The notes beneath the pieces are model-generated. The model was not told the origin of the DNA. It did no database searches and was given only the letters and a program-made list of their open reading frames with translations. A program made the translations under genes and the position numbers. Below are positions 33,340 to 42,662 of a DNA stretch of 64,000 nucleotides, one piece after another; the stretch's first letter is position 1; every line of letters starts with the position of its first letter. The stretch is from Levilactobacillus acidifarinae DSM 19394 = JCM 15949 (GTDB taxonomy: Bacteria > Bacillota > Bacilli > Lactobacillales > Lactobacillaceae): NCBI RefSeq assembly GCF_001434835.1, contig NZ_AZDV01000028.1, positions 380,237 through 444,236 on the forward strand, written 5' to 3'.

Positions 33340-36300
33340 TTACCCGTTTTCGTGAATCTGATACGTCAGGTGACTTTCCCCGTTTCCCTGGGCCACCACC
33401 TGTAATTGGTTAGGGACCTGCGCCCGCAATTCGCTCACGTGACTAATAATCCCAATCATCCGGTGCTGTCCCTCAATCGTTTCTAAAGATTCTAACGCGG
33501 TCATGAGCGCGTCCTCGTCTAGCGACCCGAACCCTTCATCGATAAACAATGCCTCCACGTCGACGCTACCGGTCGTGCGTTGAATCACTTCTCCCAGCGC
33601 TAAGGCTAAGGCTAACGCCGCAATGAAGCTTTCCCCACCGGAAAGCGTGTGAACGCTTCGTTGCTCACCCACGTGGTCATCGTAAACGTTGATTTCTAAG
33701 CCCGAATACTTCTTTGAAGCTGCGGGCGTGTCGTCGATCACAAACTGGTACCGTCCGTTGGTCAGCTGTTGCAACCGATGATTCCCCACCAGCAGGATTT
33801 GCCGTAGATAAGTCTGCAGCACGTAGCGTTCCAATCCCAACTTACTGTTCGGACCATCCCCATTTAAAACACCCGATAATTCATCTAAGGCTTGGGTCTG
33901 CTGTAAAGCCGTCGCCTGAGCGGCCAGTTGTTGTTGGAGCCGTTGGCTCAATTCCGCGTTTCGTTGCCACTGTTGGTGTGCGGCGTAACGGTCCGCCTGC
34001 CGCTGGGCGACCAAGGCCTGCGCCGCGCTTAGGGCCGCTTGGGTCTGCTCTCTGTCTGGCTGTGGTTGATTGGCTAATCGTTGATGCAACTCAGCAATGG
34101 TTACCGCATTTTGCGCCTGTTCCGTACGAAAGGCTTGTAGCCGTTGCCGGTAGGTTGGTAATTGCGTTAACTGGTCCAACTGCCGAGTAATCGCCGTCGT
34201 AGTGGTCGGCGTGACGGTCAGGTCATGGGCGGACAACGTTTGTGCCACGGCTGCTTGAGTGGTCGTAACCCGTTGCGTACTCTGCTCAAGCTCGTGGGTG
34301 GCCGTCTGTAAATCGCTTTGGGCAACGGCCAGAGCCTGAGTCGTCTGGGTCACCCGTTGTCCCAAAGCGTCCCACTGCTGCTGGGCGGCCGCTAGTTGGG
34401 CTTGCCGGGTTTGTTCCAGTTCGGTAAATTCATGCAGCGTTAGCGCATCCGCCGGTAGCCGCCGCTGCTGAGTCGTTAGCTGACCCTTAACTTGTGCGAG
34501 GGCCGTTTGCGCCGCCTGAGTCGCCTCCTGTGCCTGGGTCCAAGCGGTCTGCTGGGTCTGGGCCGTGGCTTGCAGGTGGCCTAACTGGGCCTGGGCCGTG
34601 CGTACCCGGGTCAGGGCTCGTTGAACTTGCTCAGTTTGTTGTTTGGCTTCGGTCTGTGCTTGGGTCAACGTCGTCTCCAGCGTGATCAGTGACGCGTCGG
34701 CCGGCACCTCTAACGTCGCGGACATAGTCTGTCTCAATGTCGCGGTCTGGGTCGTAAAGTCGGCCTGGGCTTGGGTCAACGCCGCTTGTTGTTGAGCGAG
34801 CTGCGTCGCCAGTTGGGTGGCGGTTTGTTGGGCCTGAGTGGCCGCTTGCTGCGCTTGCTTAACTAGTGCCGCCGTGACGGGTGCCGTGACCGTGCTGACC
34901 GCGGGATGGGGGTGCGTGGTGGCCCCACAGACGGGACACGGACTTCCCGGCGTCAATTGGGCACTCAACTCCGCGATTTGGGCCCGTAACCGGGCCTGAT
35001 ACCGCTCTTCCGCCGTTGCTTGGGCCTGGTCAGCGACCGTCTGAGCCGTCTTCACCCGTGCCGCTAGGGTCGTTATTTGTTCAGCTTGATCGGCCAAGGC
35101 TTGTTGGTCGGTCGTCAGCTGGGTCAGCCGTTGTTGCCAAGTGGTATAAGTGGCGGCCGTTTGCTGAAGGGTCTGACTTTGAGCGTACCAGGTCCCCTGC
35201 TGATCGATAATGGCTTGGGCGTCCTTTTGGGCTGCGGTGGTGGTCGCTAAATCTGCCGCCAACCGTTGAACGTCCGCTTGGGCGTGCTCCTGGGCCGTTT
35301 GCGCGGCCGTTTGTTGTTCCTGTAGTTGCGCAATTTGCTGATAGAGGGGTTTAATGGTCGCTTGTTGGGTGAGCTGCTCCTGTAAAGTTGTGAGCTTAGT
35401 CGGCAGGTCGGCCGCCGCTTGTTGCGCCGTTTGGGCCTGAGTTAAACTATCCTGAGCCTGCGTCACCCGTTGATTGGCCTGGTGTTGATCAGCCTGGCGT
35501 TGCGTCACGGCGGCCTGCGCCGTTTGCCAAGCCTGCCACTGCGGTCGTAAGCTTTGAACCCACTCTAATTCCGTTAGTTGCTGTTGTAACTGTGCCATAG
35601 CCGGTGCTTGTTGCTTTAACGTCGTTTGGGTGGTCGTTGCCGTCGTTAATCGGCGCTGATCGGCCAGAAATTGTTCCTCCTGGGTGTCTTGCCGCGTCAG
35701 GGCCGTCACGGTTTGTTGCGCCGTCGCCAACTGGTCGATCATCGCCTGCTCGTGTTGCTGGGTTGCCATCTGCTGCTGGGCCATGAGCTTCAGCAAATCA
35801 TCGGTCTGGTGGTTAGCCTGAAGGTCGTGCGCCCGATCTTGATTGGCCGCCGTCCACTGCAACTCGTTTTGCACGTGGTCCAGACTTGCTAGTGCTTCCT
35901 GATTTGCTCGTTGGCTTTGCCGCAACTGGGCCTTGAGCTGATCCGCCCACCGGGCATAGACCGCCGTATCAAAAAGCTGTTCCAGTACCTGGGCCTTGGC
36001 GTCACTATCCGCCACTAGAAATCGGCGAAACTGCCCCTGGGGTAACAATACGATTTGGGCAAACTGCTTGCCATCCATCTGTAACAGGTCTTGTAAAAAG
36101 TCTCTGACCTGCCCAATCTTGGTGAGCTGCCGTTCCTCAACCTCATCGTGCCAAACGGTCAACGTGACGCTCGCCGTGACATCGGTCAACCCGGTGCCCC
36201 GTTTCTTCGCTAGGGTCTGTGCGGGCTCCCGCACAATTTGGTAACGCCGGTCGCGGTGGGCAAACCAAAACTCTACCCGGGTTCGGTCGTGCGGGGTCGC

Positions 36301-36507
36301 AAAGTCCGAGCGCATCGCGGGCGCCTCCCGGTCGGTCCCCGACGTTTGATCGAACAACGCGTAGCACATCCCATCAAAAATGGTGGTCTTACCGCTCCCC
36401 GTTTTCCCACTGATCAAAAATAACGGCGTCGTGGCAAATTTAGTAAAGTCCACCGTAGTATCCCGGTATGGACCAAAAAATTCTAAGTGTAAACTGAGTG
36501 GTCTCAT
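33340..36507 (-). CDS. sbcC: Exonuclease subunit SbcC (Rad50-like)
   Basis: A 1055-residue SMC-like ATPase that with SbcD cuts hairpins and protein-blocked DNA ends. Walker A ISGKTGSGKTTIFDG is at about 32-46. Two very long Gln/Ala/Thr-rich coiled coils flank the zinc hook CPVCG near residue 525. The C-terminal half has the signature LSGGESF and Walker B EALFIDEGFGSLDEDAL. Extreme Gln content (runs such as QQQAALTQAQ) is typical of lactobacillar SbcC. Its ATG overlaps the sbcD stop by 4 nt (ATGA), so translation is coupled. Confidence 0.96.
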   Translation of the reverse strand: MRPLSLHLEFFGPYRDTTVDFTKFATTPLFLISGKTGSGKTTIFDGMCYALFDQTSGTDREAPAMRSDFATPHDRTRVEFWFAHRDRRYQIVREPAQTLAKKRGTGLTDVTASVTLTVWHDEVEERQLTKIGQVRDFLQDLLQMDGKQFAQIVLLPQGQFRRFLVADSDAKAQVLEQLFDTAVYARWADQLKAQLRQSQRANQEALASLDHVQNELQWTAANQDRAHDLQANHQTDDLLKLMAQQQMATQQHEQAMIDQLATAQQTVTALTRQDTQEEQFLADQRRLTTATTTQTTLKQQAPAMAQLQQQLTELEWVQSLRPQWQAWQTAQAAVTQRQADQHQANQRVTQAQDSLTQAQTAQQAAADLPTKLTTLQEQLTQQATIKPLYQQIAQLQEQQTAAQTAQEHAQADVQRLAADLATTTAAQKDAQAIIDQQGTWYAQSQTLQQTAATYTTWQQRLTQLTTDQQALADQAEQITTLAARVKTAQTVADQAQATAEERYQARLRAQIAELSAQLTPGSPCPVCGATTHPHPAVSTVTAPVTAALVKQAQQAATQAQQTATQLATQLAQQQAALTQAQADFTTQTATLRQTMSATLEVPADASLITLETTLTQAQTEAKQQTEQVQRALTRVRTAQAQLGHLQATAQTQQTAWTQAQEATQAAQTALAQVKGQLTTQQRRLPADALTLHEFTELEQTRQAQLAAAQQQWDALGQRVTQTTQALAVAQSDLQTATHELEQSTQRVTTTQAAVAQTLSAHDLTVTPTTTTAITRQLDQLTQLPTYRQRLQAFRTEQAQNAVTIAELHQRLANQPQPDREQTQAALSAAQALVAQRQADRYAAHQQWQRNAELSQRLQQQLAAQATALQQTQALDELSGVLNGDGPNSKLGLERYVLQTYLRQILLVGNHRLQQLTNGRYQFVIDDTPAASKKYSGLEINVYDDHVGEQRSVHTLSGGESFIAALALALALGEVIQRTTGSVDVEALFIDEGFGSLDEDALMTALESLETIEGQHRMIGIISHVSELRAQVPNQLQVVAQGNGESHLTYQIHENG

Positions 36508-37637
36508 TTTTTAGCCCCCTTCTCGGCCGCCTGGAGTGCCGTCTTCGCCCACGCTTGTTGCTGGGCAGTCAACTCATGTTGGGTAACCTGTTCGAAAAAG
36601 TCTCCCATCAAAGTGAGCGGATCGCGCTGAGTTTCCTGGGTCGTCATCACCTTCGGGGTCACCGTTAATTGGTTCACCCGTTTTAATTCGATGATTCGCG
36701 GAAAGCGGGTCTTCAAGCGTTGCATGACGTTTGAAATCGGTGTGGTGTCCGTTAATCCGATGGTCACAAAGTCTTCTTTGGTCACCGGATACGCCTGCTG
36801 CGGGTCCATCAAGTGGTCAAAGCTGTCCTGTAAGACCACTAAATCATGCAACGGCGTCAACGGCTTAAAGGTTACCGTGACTGGCGTCGTGGCCGTGTCC
36901 ACCAGCCAAACGCCCTTCGTATCATCCGCCTCACTAGTCGAAAACTTCAACGGCGAGCCACTATACTTCATCGTCGGCTCACTTTGCAAAGCCTCTTTGC
37001 GGTGTAAGTGTCCCAACGCGACGTAATCAAAGTCCCGTAAAAGATCGGTGGGAACGGCGTTTAAGCCGCCGACCTGCACCAGGGTTTCGGAATCACTGTG
37101 CTGGCTCCCCGCCGCGAAAAAGTGCGCCACCAACACGTGTTTCTTGGCCGGATCAAAGGCAGCCTTCATGGCGGTCACCAACCGGACCATCGCCTGGGTC
37201 ACCGTGCGAATCTCGGGATCGTCGAACAATTGACGCACCGCAAACGGCTCAAAATAGGGCAGTAAAAAGAACTGGGTATCCCCCACCGTCACCGGATGCA
37301 GACTTTCCGCCACCGTCGTTTTCAAATAGAAATGGGTACTGGCAAACCACTCCCGACCGTAACCCAGGCGGACCGCGGAATCGTGATTCCCGCTAATCGC
37401 CAGGACCGGCAAGTGTTCCTGGCGGTTGAGGTCCACCAGCATGTGGTCAAGCACCGCCACCGCGTCTTCTCCCGGCAGTGCCCGGTCGTACAAATCACCC
37501 GCGATGACCACCGCGTCCACCTGTTCGGCCAACGCGATAGCCTTAATCTGACGGTACGCATCCTCCTGTTCCGTAAGAAGATCGTAGCCGTGAAGTTTCT
37601 TACCGATATGCCAATCGGCCGTATGTAAAAAGCGCAT
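36504..37637 (-). CDS. sbcD: Exonuclease subunit SbcD (Mre11-like nuclease)
   Basis: A 377-residue calcineurin-like nuclease. MRFLHTADWHIGKKLHGYDL gives the first metal site (DxH); VIAGDLYDRALPGEDAV the GDxxD block; LAISGNHDSAVRLGYG the GNHD motif; HVLVAHFFAAGSQHSDSE and YVALGHLHRKE the later His ligands. The C-terminal capping domain is present. It starts 3 bp after the tag stop codon with AAGGAG as ribosome site and overlaps sbcC, forming a tag-sbcD-sbcC operon for repair of alkylation and double-strand-end damage. Confidence 0.96.
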   Translation of the reverse strand: MRFLHTADWHIGKKLHGYDLLTEQEDAYRQIKAIALAEQVDAVVIAGDLYDRALPGEDAVAVLDHMLVDLNRQEHLPVLAISGNHDSAVRLGYGREWFASTHFYLKTTVAESLHPVTVGDTQFFLLPYFEPFAVRQLFDDPEIRTVTQAMVRLVTAMKAAFDPAKKHVLVAHFFAAGSQHSDSETLVQVGGLNAVPTDLLRDFDYVALGHLHRKEALQSEPTMKYSGSPLKFSTSEADDTKGVWLVDTATTPVTVTFKPLTPLHDLVVLQDSFDHLMDPQQAYPVTKEDFVTIGLTDTTPISNVMQRLKTRFPRIIELKRVNQLTVTPKVMTTQETQRDPLTLMGDFFEQVTQHELTAQQQAWAKTALQAAEKGAKK

Positions 37638-37640
37638 GTC

Positions 37641-38213
37641 TTACCGCTCCTTTCGGTGATTTTCCGGTGCCCAATCGCAGGTCATTAAATGGTCGTTGAT
37701 CAGTCCCGCCGCTTGGAGAAACGAATAAATGGTGGTCGGTCCCACAAACTTGAAGCCCCGTTTCTTCATTTCCCGGGAAATCAAACGGGCCAAATCCGTG
37801 GTCGCCGGGATCTGGTCCGCCGCCGTGAAGTGGTGGCGAATGGGATGTCCACCGACAAAGGCCCATAACCAGGTACTAAAGTCGCTTCCCGCCGGCCAAT
37901 GCAAAATGACTTGCGCGTTATTGACCGTGGCTGCCAACTTAAGCCGGTTGCGAATGATGCTGGCATCGCGTTGTAACCGTGCCAGATCCGCTGGCGTCAT
38001 CGCCGCGACCTGCGCCAAATCATAGTCGTAAAAAGCGCGCTGAAACGCCGCACGCTTATTGAGGACCGTCTGCCAACTCAGTCCCGCTTGATAGGTCTCT
38101 AAACATAATAGTTCGAATAACCGTTGATTGTCGTGCAGGGGCTGGCCCCATTCCGTATCGTGATACCGCTGAAGACTCGGCGATTGTTCCGCCCAAGGAC
38201 ATCGTGTGACCAT
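37641..38213 (-). CDS. tag: DNA-3-methyladenine glycosylase I
   Basis: A 190-residue repair enzyme that removes 3-methyladenine. It keeps the zinc ligands C5 (MVTRCPW) and H18 (RYHDTEWG), the terminal His/Cys pair (NDHLMTC), and the catalytic E39 in LCLETYQAGLSW. ASIIRNRLKLAATVNNAQVI, STWLWAFVGG and KKRGFKFVGPTTIYSFLQAA complete the fold. AGGAGG lies 8 nt before the ATG. It heads the tag-sbcD-sbcC operon. It differs from the degenerate copy at 26446, which lacks these residues. Confidence 0.94.
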   Translation of the reverse strand: MVTRCPWAEQSPSLQRYHDTEWGQPLHDNQRLFELLCLETYQAGLSWQTVLNKRAAFQRAFYDYDLAQVAAMTPADLARLQRDASIIRNRLKLAATVNNAQVILHWPAGSDFSTWLWAFVGGHPIRHHFTAADQIPATTDLARLISREMKKRGFKFVGPTTIYSFLQAAGLINDHLMTCDWAPENHRKER

Positions 38214-38359
38214 CGTGCATTCCTCCTAAAAAATCGTTACCCTTACTATACCAGATTTCCGTCTAACACGAACATATATTCCCCTTTAGTTTCATTATGA
38301 AATCGGCTCCATGCCCGCTAAGTGGGGAATTATGTCATAACTTGTCGCGGCTGTTTTGC

Positions 38360-38388
38360 TTGACCCACCCCGTTGAAAGTCATATGCT
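38360..38388 (+). promoter_or_regulatory. Promoter of the secreted metalloprotease gene
   Basis: TTGACC (38360-38365), 17-bp spacer, TATGCT (38383-38388). Confidence 0.75.
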
Positions 38389-38433
38389 ATTGTCAATTAT
38401 AAATGTTTTGGGGATTTGAGGAGGTTATCTATC

Positions 38434-39366
38434 ATGCGTACCACACATCGATTCAAGATCCACACAGTGTTTGTGGCAGCCGCCGCTGCCCTCTTAGTGA
38501 CACCCGTTGCCGTAAGCGGCACGGTAACGGCTCAGGCCGCCAGCGTAAAACCCACGACCAGCGTACTCAAGAAAAGTAACAGCTATTACCGCAAGAACGC
38601 TAAGACCCTCGGGAAGAAGTACAAGCTCGCCTATGACGCTCAGACGGCCCTTAAGAAGAACGGTAAGGCCGTCGTGTGGGTCAACACGTCCGACAAACAA
38701 CTCAAGCAAAGTGTTCAGTTGGCCATGGACTATTGGAATCACAAACTCGGTAAACAAGAATTCACTAAAGGTTCTAAGAAATCCCACACCCTCACCTTTT
38801 CGGTCTCCCATGCGCAGGCATCCAAGAGTGACAATAGCGATGCTTGGTGGACCCCGGCAACCAAGAAGGTTCAAGTACGGTGGTCCTACTATCAGGACGC
38901 CCAAAAGGACATTGCTCAACGGATGAGTGCCCCGTACCAGACGGCCTTTGACCACCAATACCAAGCCACCATTACGGCGACCGCTAAGAAGAACTTAGCC
39001 GCCCAAGGTGTCAGTTCGAGTGCCAACAACTACAGCGCCCTGGTGGAACAAGAAGAGGTCAAGGTCGCTGAGAGCTTACCCGCCTTTCAGAACGTGAACA
39101 AGACGCTCACGGCCATCAACACTTCCGTCGCCGCTCAGGGGCGGATGTACGAATACGCCAGCACGATTGCCCACGAATTCGGGCACACCATGGGCCTAGA
39201 TCACTCACCGAACACCAAGGATTTGATGTATTTTGAAAGTGGGACAAACAAGATCTACAGCTATCAACAAGTAACCACAAAGATGAAGACGTATAATCCC
39301 GTTACCGCCACCGATAAGGCGCGAGCACAGTTAGCCTTAAAGATCTACGTGGCCGTTCATAAATAG
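38434..39366 (+). CDS. Secreted matrixin-like zinc metalloprotease
   Basis: A 310-residue exported protein. The signal peptide runs from MRTTHRFKIHTVFVAAAAAL to a cleavage site near AQA-AS (about residue 35). The start at 38434 follows GGAGG by 9 nt; a TTG 18 nt upstream overlaps that site. HEFGHTMGLDH (247-257) is the full metzincin zinc motif HExxHxxGxxH, and DLMYFES supplies the Met-turn (M265). The pro-like region before it is Lys-rich and long (about 200 residues). Its substrate, host or own cell wall, is unknown. It lies just ahead of a secreted GH25 lysozyme, each with its own terminator. Confidence 0.88.
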   Translation: MRTTHRFKIHTVFVAAAAALLVTPVAVSGTVTAQAASVKPTTSVLKKSNSYYRKNAKTLGKKYKLAYDAQTALKKNGKAVVWVNTSDKQLKQSVQLAMDYWNHKLGKQEFTKGSKKSHTLTFSVSHAQASKSDNSDAWWTPATKKVQVRWSYYQDAQKDIAQRMSAPYQTAFDHQYQATITATAKKNLAAQGVSSSANNYSALVEQEEVKVAESLPAFQNVNKTLTAINTSVAAQGRMYEYASTIAHEFGHTMGLDHSPNTKDLMYFESGTNKIYSYQQVTTKMKTYNPVTATDKARAQLALKIYVAVHK

Positions 39367-39374
39367 GTTCCGCC

Positions 39375-39410
39375 AACCCACACCCGTTTTTTTGACGGCG
39401 TGTGGGTTTT
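39375..39410 (+). terminator. Terminator of the metalloprotease gene
   Basis: AACCCACAC pairs with GTGTGGGTT, then TT; loop contains a T-run. Confidence 0.8.
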
Positions 39411-39508
39411 GTCTTGCAATCGAACTGTAATTAATTGTAAATTTGCGGTAACCTCCGCTCCGACAATACCGTGTACAATATAGTCGATAAAGACTGAGGA
39501 GGATTTCT

Positions 39509-40459
39509 ATGCAAACTAAGTTACGTCGATTCGGTATCGGGTTAGCCGCCATGGCCGCCGTTGCGGCGGTAGGGATTGGGTTGAACACCACCACTGCTAG
39601 CGCTGCCGGCACTAAGATTGCCGATGTCTCGCAATATCAAGGAAATATTAACTGGACCAAGGCATCTAAAGACTTAAAGTACGCGCTGATCCGGGTCCAA
39701 CACGGGAGCAAGGGTGACGCTGGTTACGTGGTCGACACCAAGCGCAACGTGAACGCCAACGGTGCTTACAAGGCTGGCGTGCCATTCGGTCAGTACATGT
39801 TCGCCGAATTCACCAGCGTGAAGGACGCCCAACAAGAAGCCAAAGACTTTTATAACCGGAGTAACAAACACACCAAGTTCTTCGTCCTGGACGAAGAAAA
39901 ACGGATGGGCTCAGCCAAGAGTTCCGAACAGACCTACGTTAACGCTTGGTTGAAGACCATGCGGAAACTGACCAACAAACCGTTGATCATGTATTCCGGG
40001 GAATACTACGCTACCTCAAACAAGTTGAATTTCTCGAAGTTTGACGGTGCTTGGATCGCCAAATACAGCACGACTAAGCCGAGTGTACCGGGTGTTAAGG
40101 CCGACTTATGGCAATACACCAGCACCGGGCGGGTCGCCGGCATCAGCGGTAACGTGGACTTGAACAAGGCGTTACGGCCTTCCGTCGTTAACAGTTGGTT
40201 CAGTGGCAGTGCCACTCACGGCTCTTCCACGACGAGTTACTACACCACGGCGACCGGCGTTACCGGGGTCACCACCAAGAAGCCCGTCTACGAATACTCG
40301 TCCACGAGCTTTACCAAGGCTCACCGGGGCACTAAGGTCGCTACGGGGAGTAAGTTAGCCGTCAAGGCCATCGCCAAGAACAGCAAGAACGCTTACCGGT
40401 TCCAATTAACTAACGGGAAGTACGTTACGGCTAATCAAGCCTACGTGGCAACCTACTAA
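39509..40459 (+). CDS. Secreted GH25 lysozyme (1,4-beta-N-acetylmuramidase) with C-terminal SH3-like domain
   Basis: A 316-residue exported muramidase. The signal peptide MQTKLRRFGIGLAAMAAVAA continues to a cleavage site after ASA (about 32). GH25 motifs: IADVSQYQGNINW with D39, ALIRVQHG, FFVLDEEKRM with the D128/E129 catalytic region, PLIMYSGEYY, WIAKYSTTKP and DLWQYTSTG. After a Ser/Thr-rich linker at about 232-255, the last 60 residues (KPVYEYSSTSFTKAHRGTKV) resemble SLAP/SH3-like wall-binding repeats. It probably remodels or lyses peptidoglycan. AGGAGG precedes the ATG. Confidence 0.92.
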   Translation: MQTKLRRFGIGLAAMAAVAAVGIGLNTTTASAAGTKIADVSQYQGNINWTKASKDLKYALIRVQHGSKGDAGYVVDTKRNVNANGAYKAGVPFGQYMFAEFTSVKDAQQEAKDFYNRSNKHTKFFVLDEEKRMGSAKSSEQTYVNAWLKTMRKLTNKPLIMYSGEYYATSNKLNFSKFDGAWIAKYSTTKPSVPGVKADLWQYTSTGRVAGISGNVDLNKALRPSVVNSWFSGSATHGSSTTSYYTTATGVTGVTTKKPVYEYSSTSFTKAHRGTKVATGSKLAVKAIAKNSKNAYRFQLTNGKYVTANQAYVATY

Positions 40460-40472
40460 ACTTGATTTTCCA

Positions 40473-40500
40473 GTCGCTCATAATCGTGAGCGGCTTTTTT
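40473..40500 (+). terminator. Terminator of the GH25 gene
   Basis: GTCGCTCA pairs with TGAGCGGC (one G-U), followed by TTTTTT. Confidence 0.85.
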
Positions 40501-40542
40501 GGTTTTAAACTGGCCATCATAACCACGGACTCTCGCCTCATT

Positions 40543-40583
40543 AAAACGCCAAGTATTCCCCATTCAGGAATGCTTGGCGTTTT
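40543..40583 (-). terminator. Terminator of the GH8 gene
   Basis: AAAACGCCAAGTATTCC pairs with GGAATGCTTGGCGTTTT (one G-U); T-rich on both strands. Confidence 0.88.
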
Positions 40584-40629
40584 AACGTTACTGTTCGCAA
40601 GCTAAGTGTGCTTAGCCCTGCTTTAATCC

Positions 40630-41754
40630 TCACGAGAGCGCCGTTAAGACTTGCAACGTGGCGCCAAAGTAACTCTTTTTCTGGATCATTTTTGGCAGTT
40701 GGTGGGCCAACCGTCGTTGTAGCGTTGAGCACTTTAGGGTCTTGGCTGCCAGATAAATTGGCGCGGTGAACGCCGGGTTCGTGTAGTGGTTAACTGCCCG
40801 ACCGCCAAGCGTATACCCCGCGGTCACGGTGTGGCGCCGATTAAAGAACGTCAACTGCTTGCTCAACGCCCACTTGGTCACCCGGTCTTTGGTTAGCCGG
40901 TAGGTCTGCGCCAGCCGCCAAGGGACCCGACACGCGTTGTACCCGTACTGATTATCGGTACCTGATTCAATCTCTCCGGGCCGCACCGTGGTTAGTTTGA
41001 GACTGGCCCCCCGCACCCGAATGAAGTCGGGAAATAACCCCGTCTGGTGCCGGGCACTCAGTTTTTTAATCAACCGTTGACTTTGTTGGGCCACTCGGTT
41101 CCAATCTGACTTGCCCGTAAACTTGGCGAAGGTCTTAAAGTACCCCGTCATGAGGTCCCCGGTCCGCAACTTACTAAGATCGTTAGCACTTGTGGCCCAG
41201 TTTCCCATCAACGGCAGCTTGGTCGTAGGATTGACCTCGTGCGCCAGAATGGCGGTTAACAAGCGTTGGGCCGCCTGCCGATAATTAGTGGTTCGGCTCC
41301 CCCACTGCCGGTCGGCTAGAATCAACGCGTAGGCGATGTCGAGATCGCCATCAGTGGCACTGTTGCGTTCACTTCCGACGCTGGTCAGCCGCCCGTTACG
41401 ACGAGTTTGCTGCCAACACATTAGCGGATTTTGACTAGAGATTCGGTGGGTCCGGTAATACCGATACAGGTGATTAAAAGTGGCATGCGTGTTGGCCCCT
41501 TTCTTGGCTGCAAGTACGGCCGCCAACATGCCGTACCCCTGACTCTCCGAGACCACCCGGGTTGCGCCCTGACCGTCGTTCATTCGAACGTACTGCTGTG
41601 TCCGGCCGCCCACGTAGGCGTGCTGCCATTGCCGATACCAGGTGATGGCCTGACTCGCCTTGGCCTGCGCCGGCTGAGGGGGATTGAATAAGACACCCCA
41701 GCTCAGAAACGCCAAAAGTACTAATCCGCTAATTTTCCATCCTCGTAGTTGCAC
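40630..41754 (-). CDS. Exported glycoside hydrolase family 8
   Basis: A 374-residue secreted GH8 enzyme (family of endoglucanases, chitosanases, lichenases and BcsZ). GTG at 41754 is taken as start: AAGGGG lies 9 nt upstream and the signal peptide then begins VQLRGWKISGLVLLAFLSWG, with a probable cleavage after AQA (about 31). VVSESQGYGM (68-76) has the general acid E70; SATDGDLDIAYALILA the substrate-binding Asp cluster; GTDNQYGYNACRVPWRLAQ the later conserved block. Upstream and co-transcribed is a GPP34-like gene. The polysaccharide target is unknown. Confidence 0.88.
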   Translation of the reverse strand: MQLRGWKISGLVLLAFLSWGVLFNPPQPAQAKASQAITWYRQWQHAYVGGRTQQYVRMNDGQGATRVVSESQGYGMLAAVLAAKKGANTHATFNHLYRYYRTHRISSQNPLMCWQQTRRNGRLTSVGSERNSATDGDLDIAYALILADRQWGSRTTNYRQAAQRLLTAILAHEVNPTTKLPLMGNWATSANDLSKLRTGDLMTGYFKTFAKFTGKSDWNRVAQQSQRLIKKLSARHQTGLFPDFIRVRGASLKLTTVRPGEIESGTDNQYGYNACRVPWRLAQTYRLTKDRVTKWALSKQLTFFNRRHTVTAGYTLGGRAVNHYTNPAFTAPIYLAAKTLKCSTLQRRLAHQLPKMIQKKSYFGATLQVLTALS

Positions 41755-41774
41755 ATTAAGTCGCCCCTTCACCT

Positions 41775-42434
41775 CTAACTTAGCCAAGAATCTAGCTCAA
41801 ACTTTCGCATGGTGATTCGGTGCGCCGCCATCGCGGTCAACGCCTGAAGCTGAGTCGTCGCCGGATCTTGAGTGAGCTGGGTCATCGCCGCAGCGACCTG
41901 GTCGGCCGGTAACACCCATTTGAGCGCGTCTAATTGTTGAAAAATCATCAACAACTCACGGTGGGCCGGCGTCAACGTCTGGGTCTGTACCTCGTGACCT
42001 AGCTGCGTCATTAGGTCCTGTTTGGCCGCCACCGTGGGCACGTAGATGGTATGGGGCATCAGGTTATTTTGAAAAATCACCTTTTCCACTAACTGCCGCC
42101 GTTCCAACTGGGGGCCAATCGTATCATAAACCGCATTCGCTAGGTTCCAGCTAACCAGCAGTTTAAACACGTCTTCGGTCTGATTGCTTTGGTTCAGCGC
42201 CGCTTGGAGCCGTTGCGCGATCATTTGCAGGCTCGCCGGTAACGCTGCCGTCAACCGGGCCGGATTGGGGACCGTCACGTGCTGCTCGTCAATCGTGATG
42301 AGGTCCTGCTGGCGCAAGTCGAAAAAGGTCGCTAAGACTAGGTAGGCTTGCGTGGTAAACCGGGTCCGTAACGTAGGTCGGCTGGTAATTTTTTCCGTCA
42401 ATAAGAGATATTCCTGAGCAATAGGTAATTCCAT
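41775..42434 (-). CDS. GPP34/GOLPH3-like domain protein
   Basis: A 219-residue cytoplasmic protein. MELPIAQEYLLLTEKITSRP followed by TTQAYLVLATFFDLRQQDLI and the strand DEQHVTV resembles the start of the GPP34 (GOLPH3/Vps74) domain, whose bacterial members are poorly understood; the match is by eye and moderate. The remainder is helical (LMTQLGHEVQTQTLTPAHRE). The start at 42434 follows AGGAGG by 7 nt. It ends 20 bp before the GH8 start codon, so the two form an operon; it could help export or envelope assembly, but this is a guess. Confidence 0.6.
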   Translation of the reverse strand: MELPIAQEYLLLTEKITSRPTLRTRFTTQAYLVLATFFDLRQQDLITIDEQHVTVPNPARLTAALPASLQMIAQRLQAALNQSNQTEDVFKLLVSWNLANAVYDTIGPQLERRQLVEKVIFQNNLMPHTIYVPTVAAKQDLMTQLGHEVQTQTLTPAHRELLMIFQQLDALKWVLPADQVAAAMTQLTQDPATTQLQALTAMAAHRITMRKFELDSWLS

Positions 42435-42662
42435 GAAGGTTCCTCCTGACCAATTATTTCTTTCATTATATTCTGCTCCCCGGGAAAACGAAACCACCGG
42501 TTAGCCGCTTCTAGTTCCTACCGAATTATATGGAAGTTAATTTATTTTCCCAAAAGTCAAAAAGCGTCGGAATTTCGGCACTTTTTTACTCGTTTCGTGT
42601 TAAACTGAAGAAAAGATAATTAATTATCAGTCTGCAAAATCCATTTTCTAGGAGGCGCGAGC

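Noticed and set aside
33714..36423. Several long plus-strand open frames inside sbcC
   Set aside because: They are shadows of the Gln/Ala-rich coiled-coil coding sequence, lack ribosome sites and do not resemble proteins.
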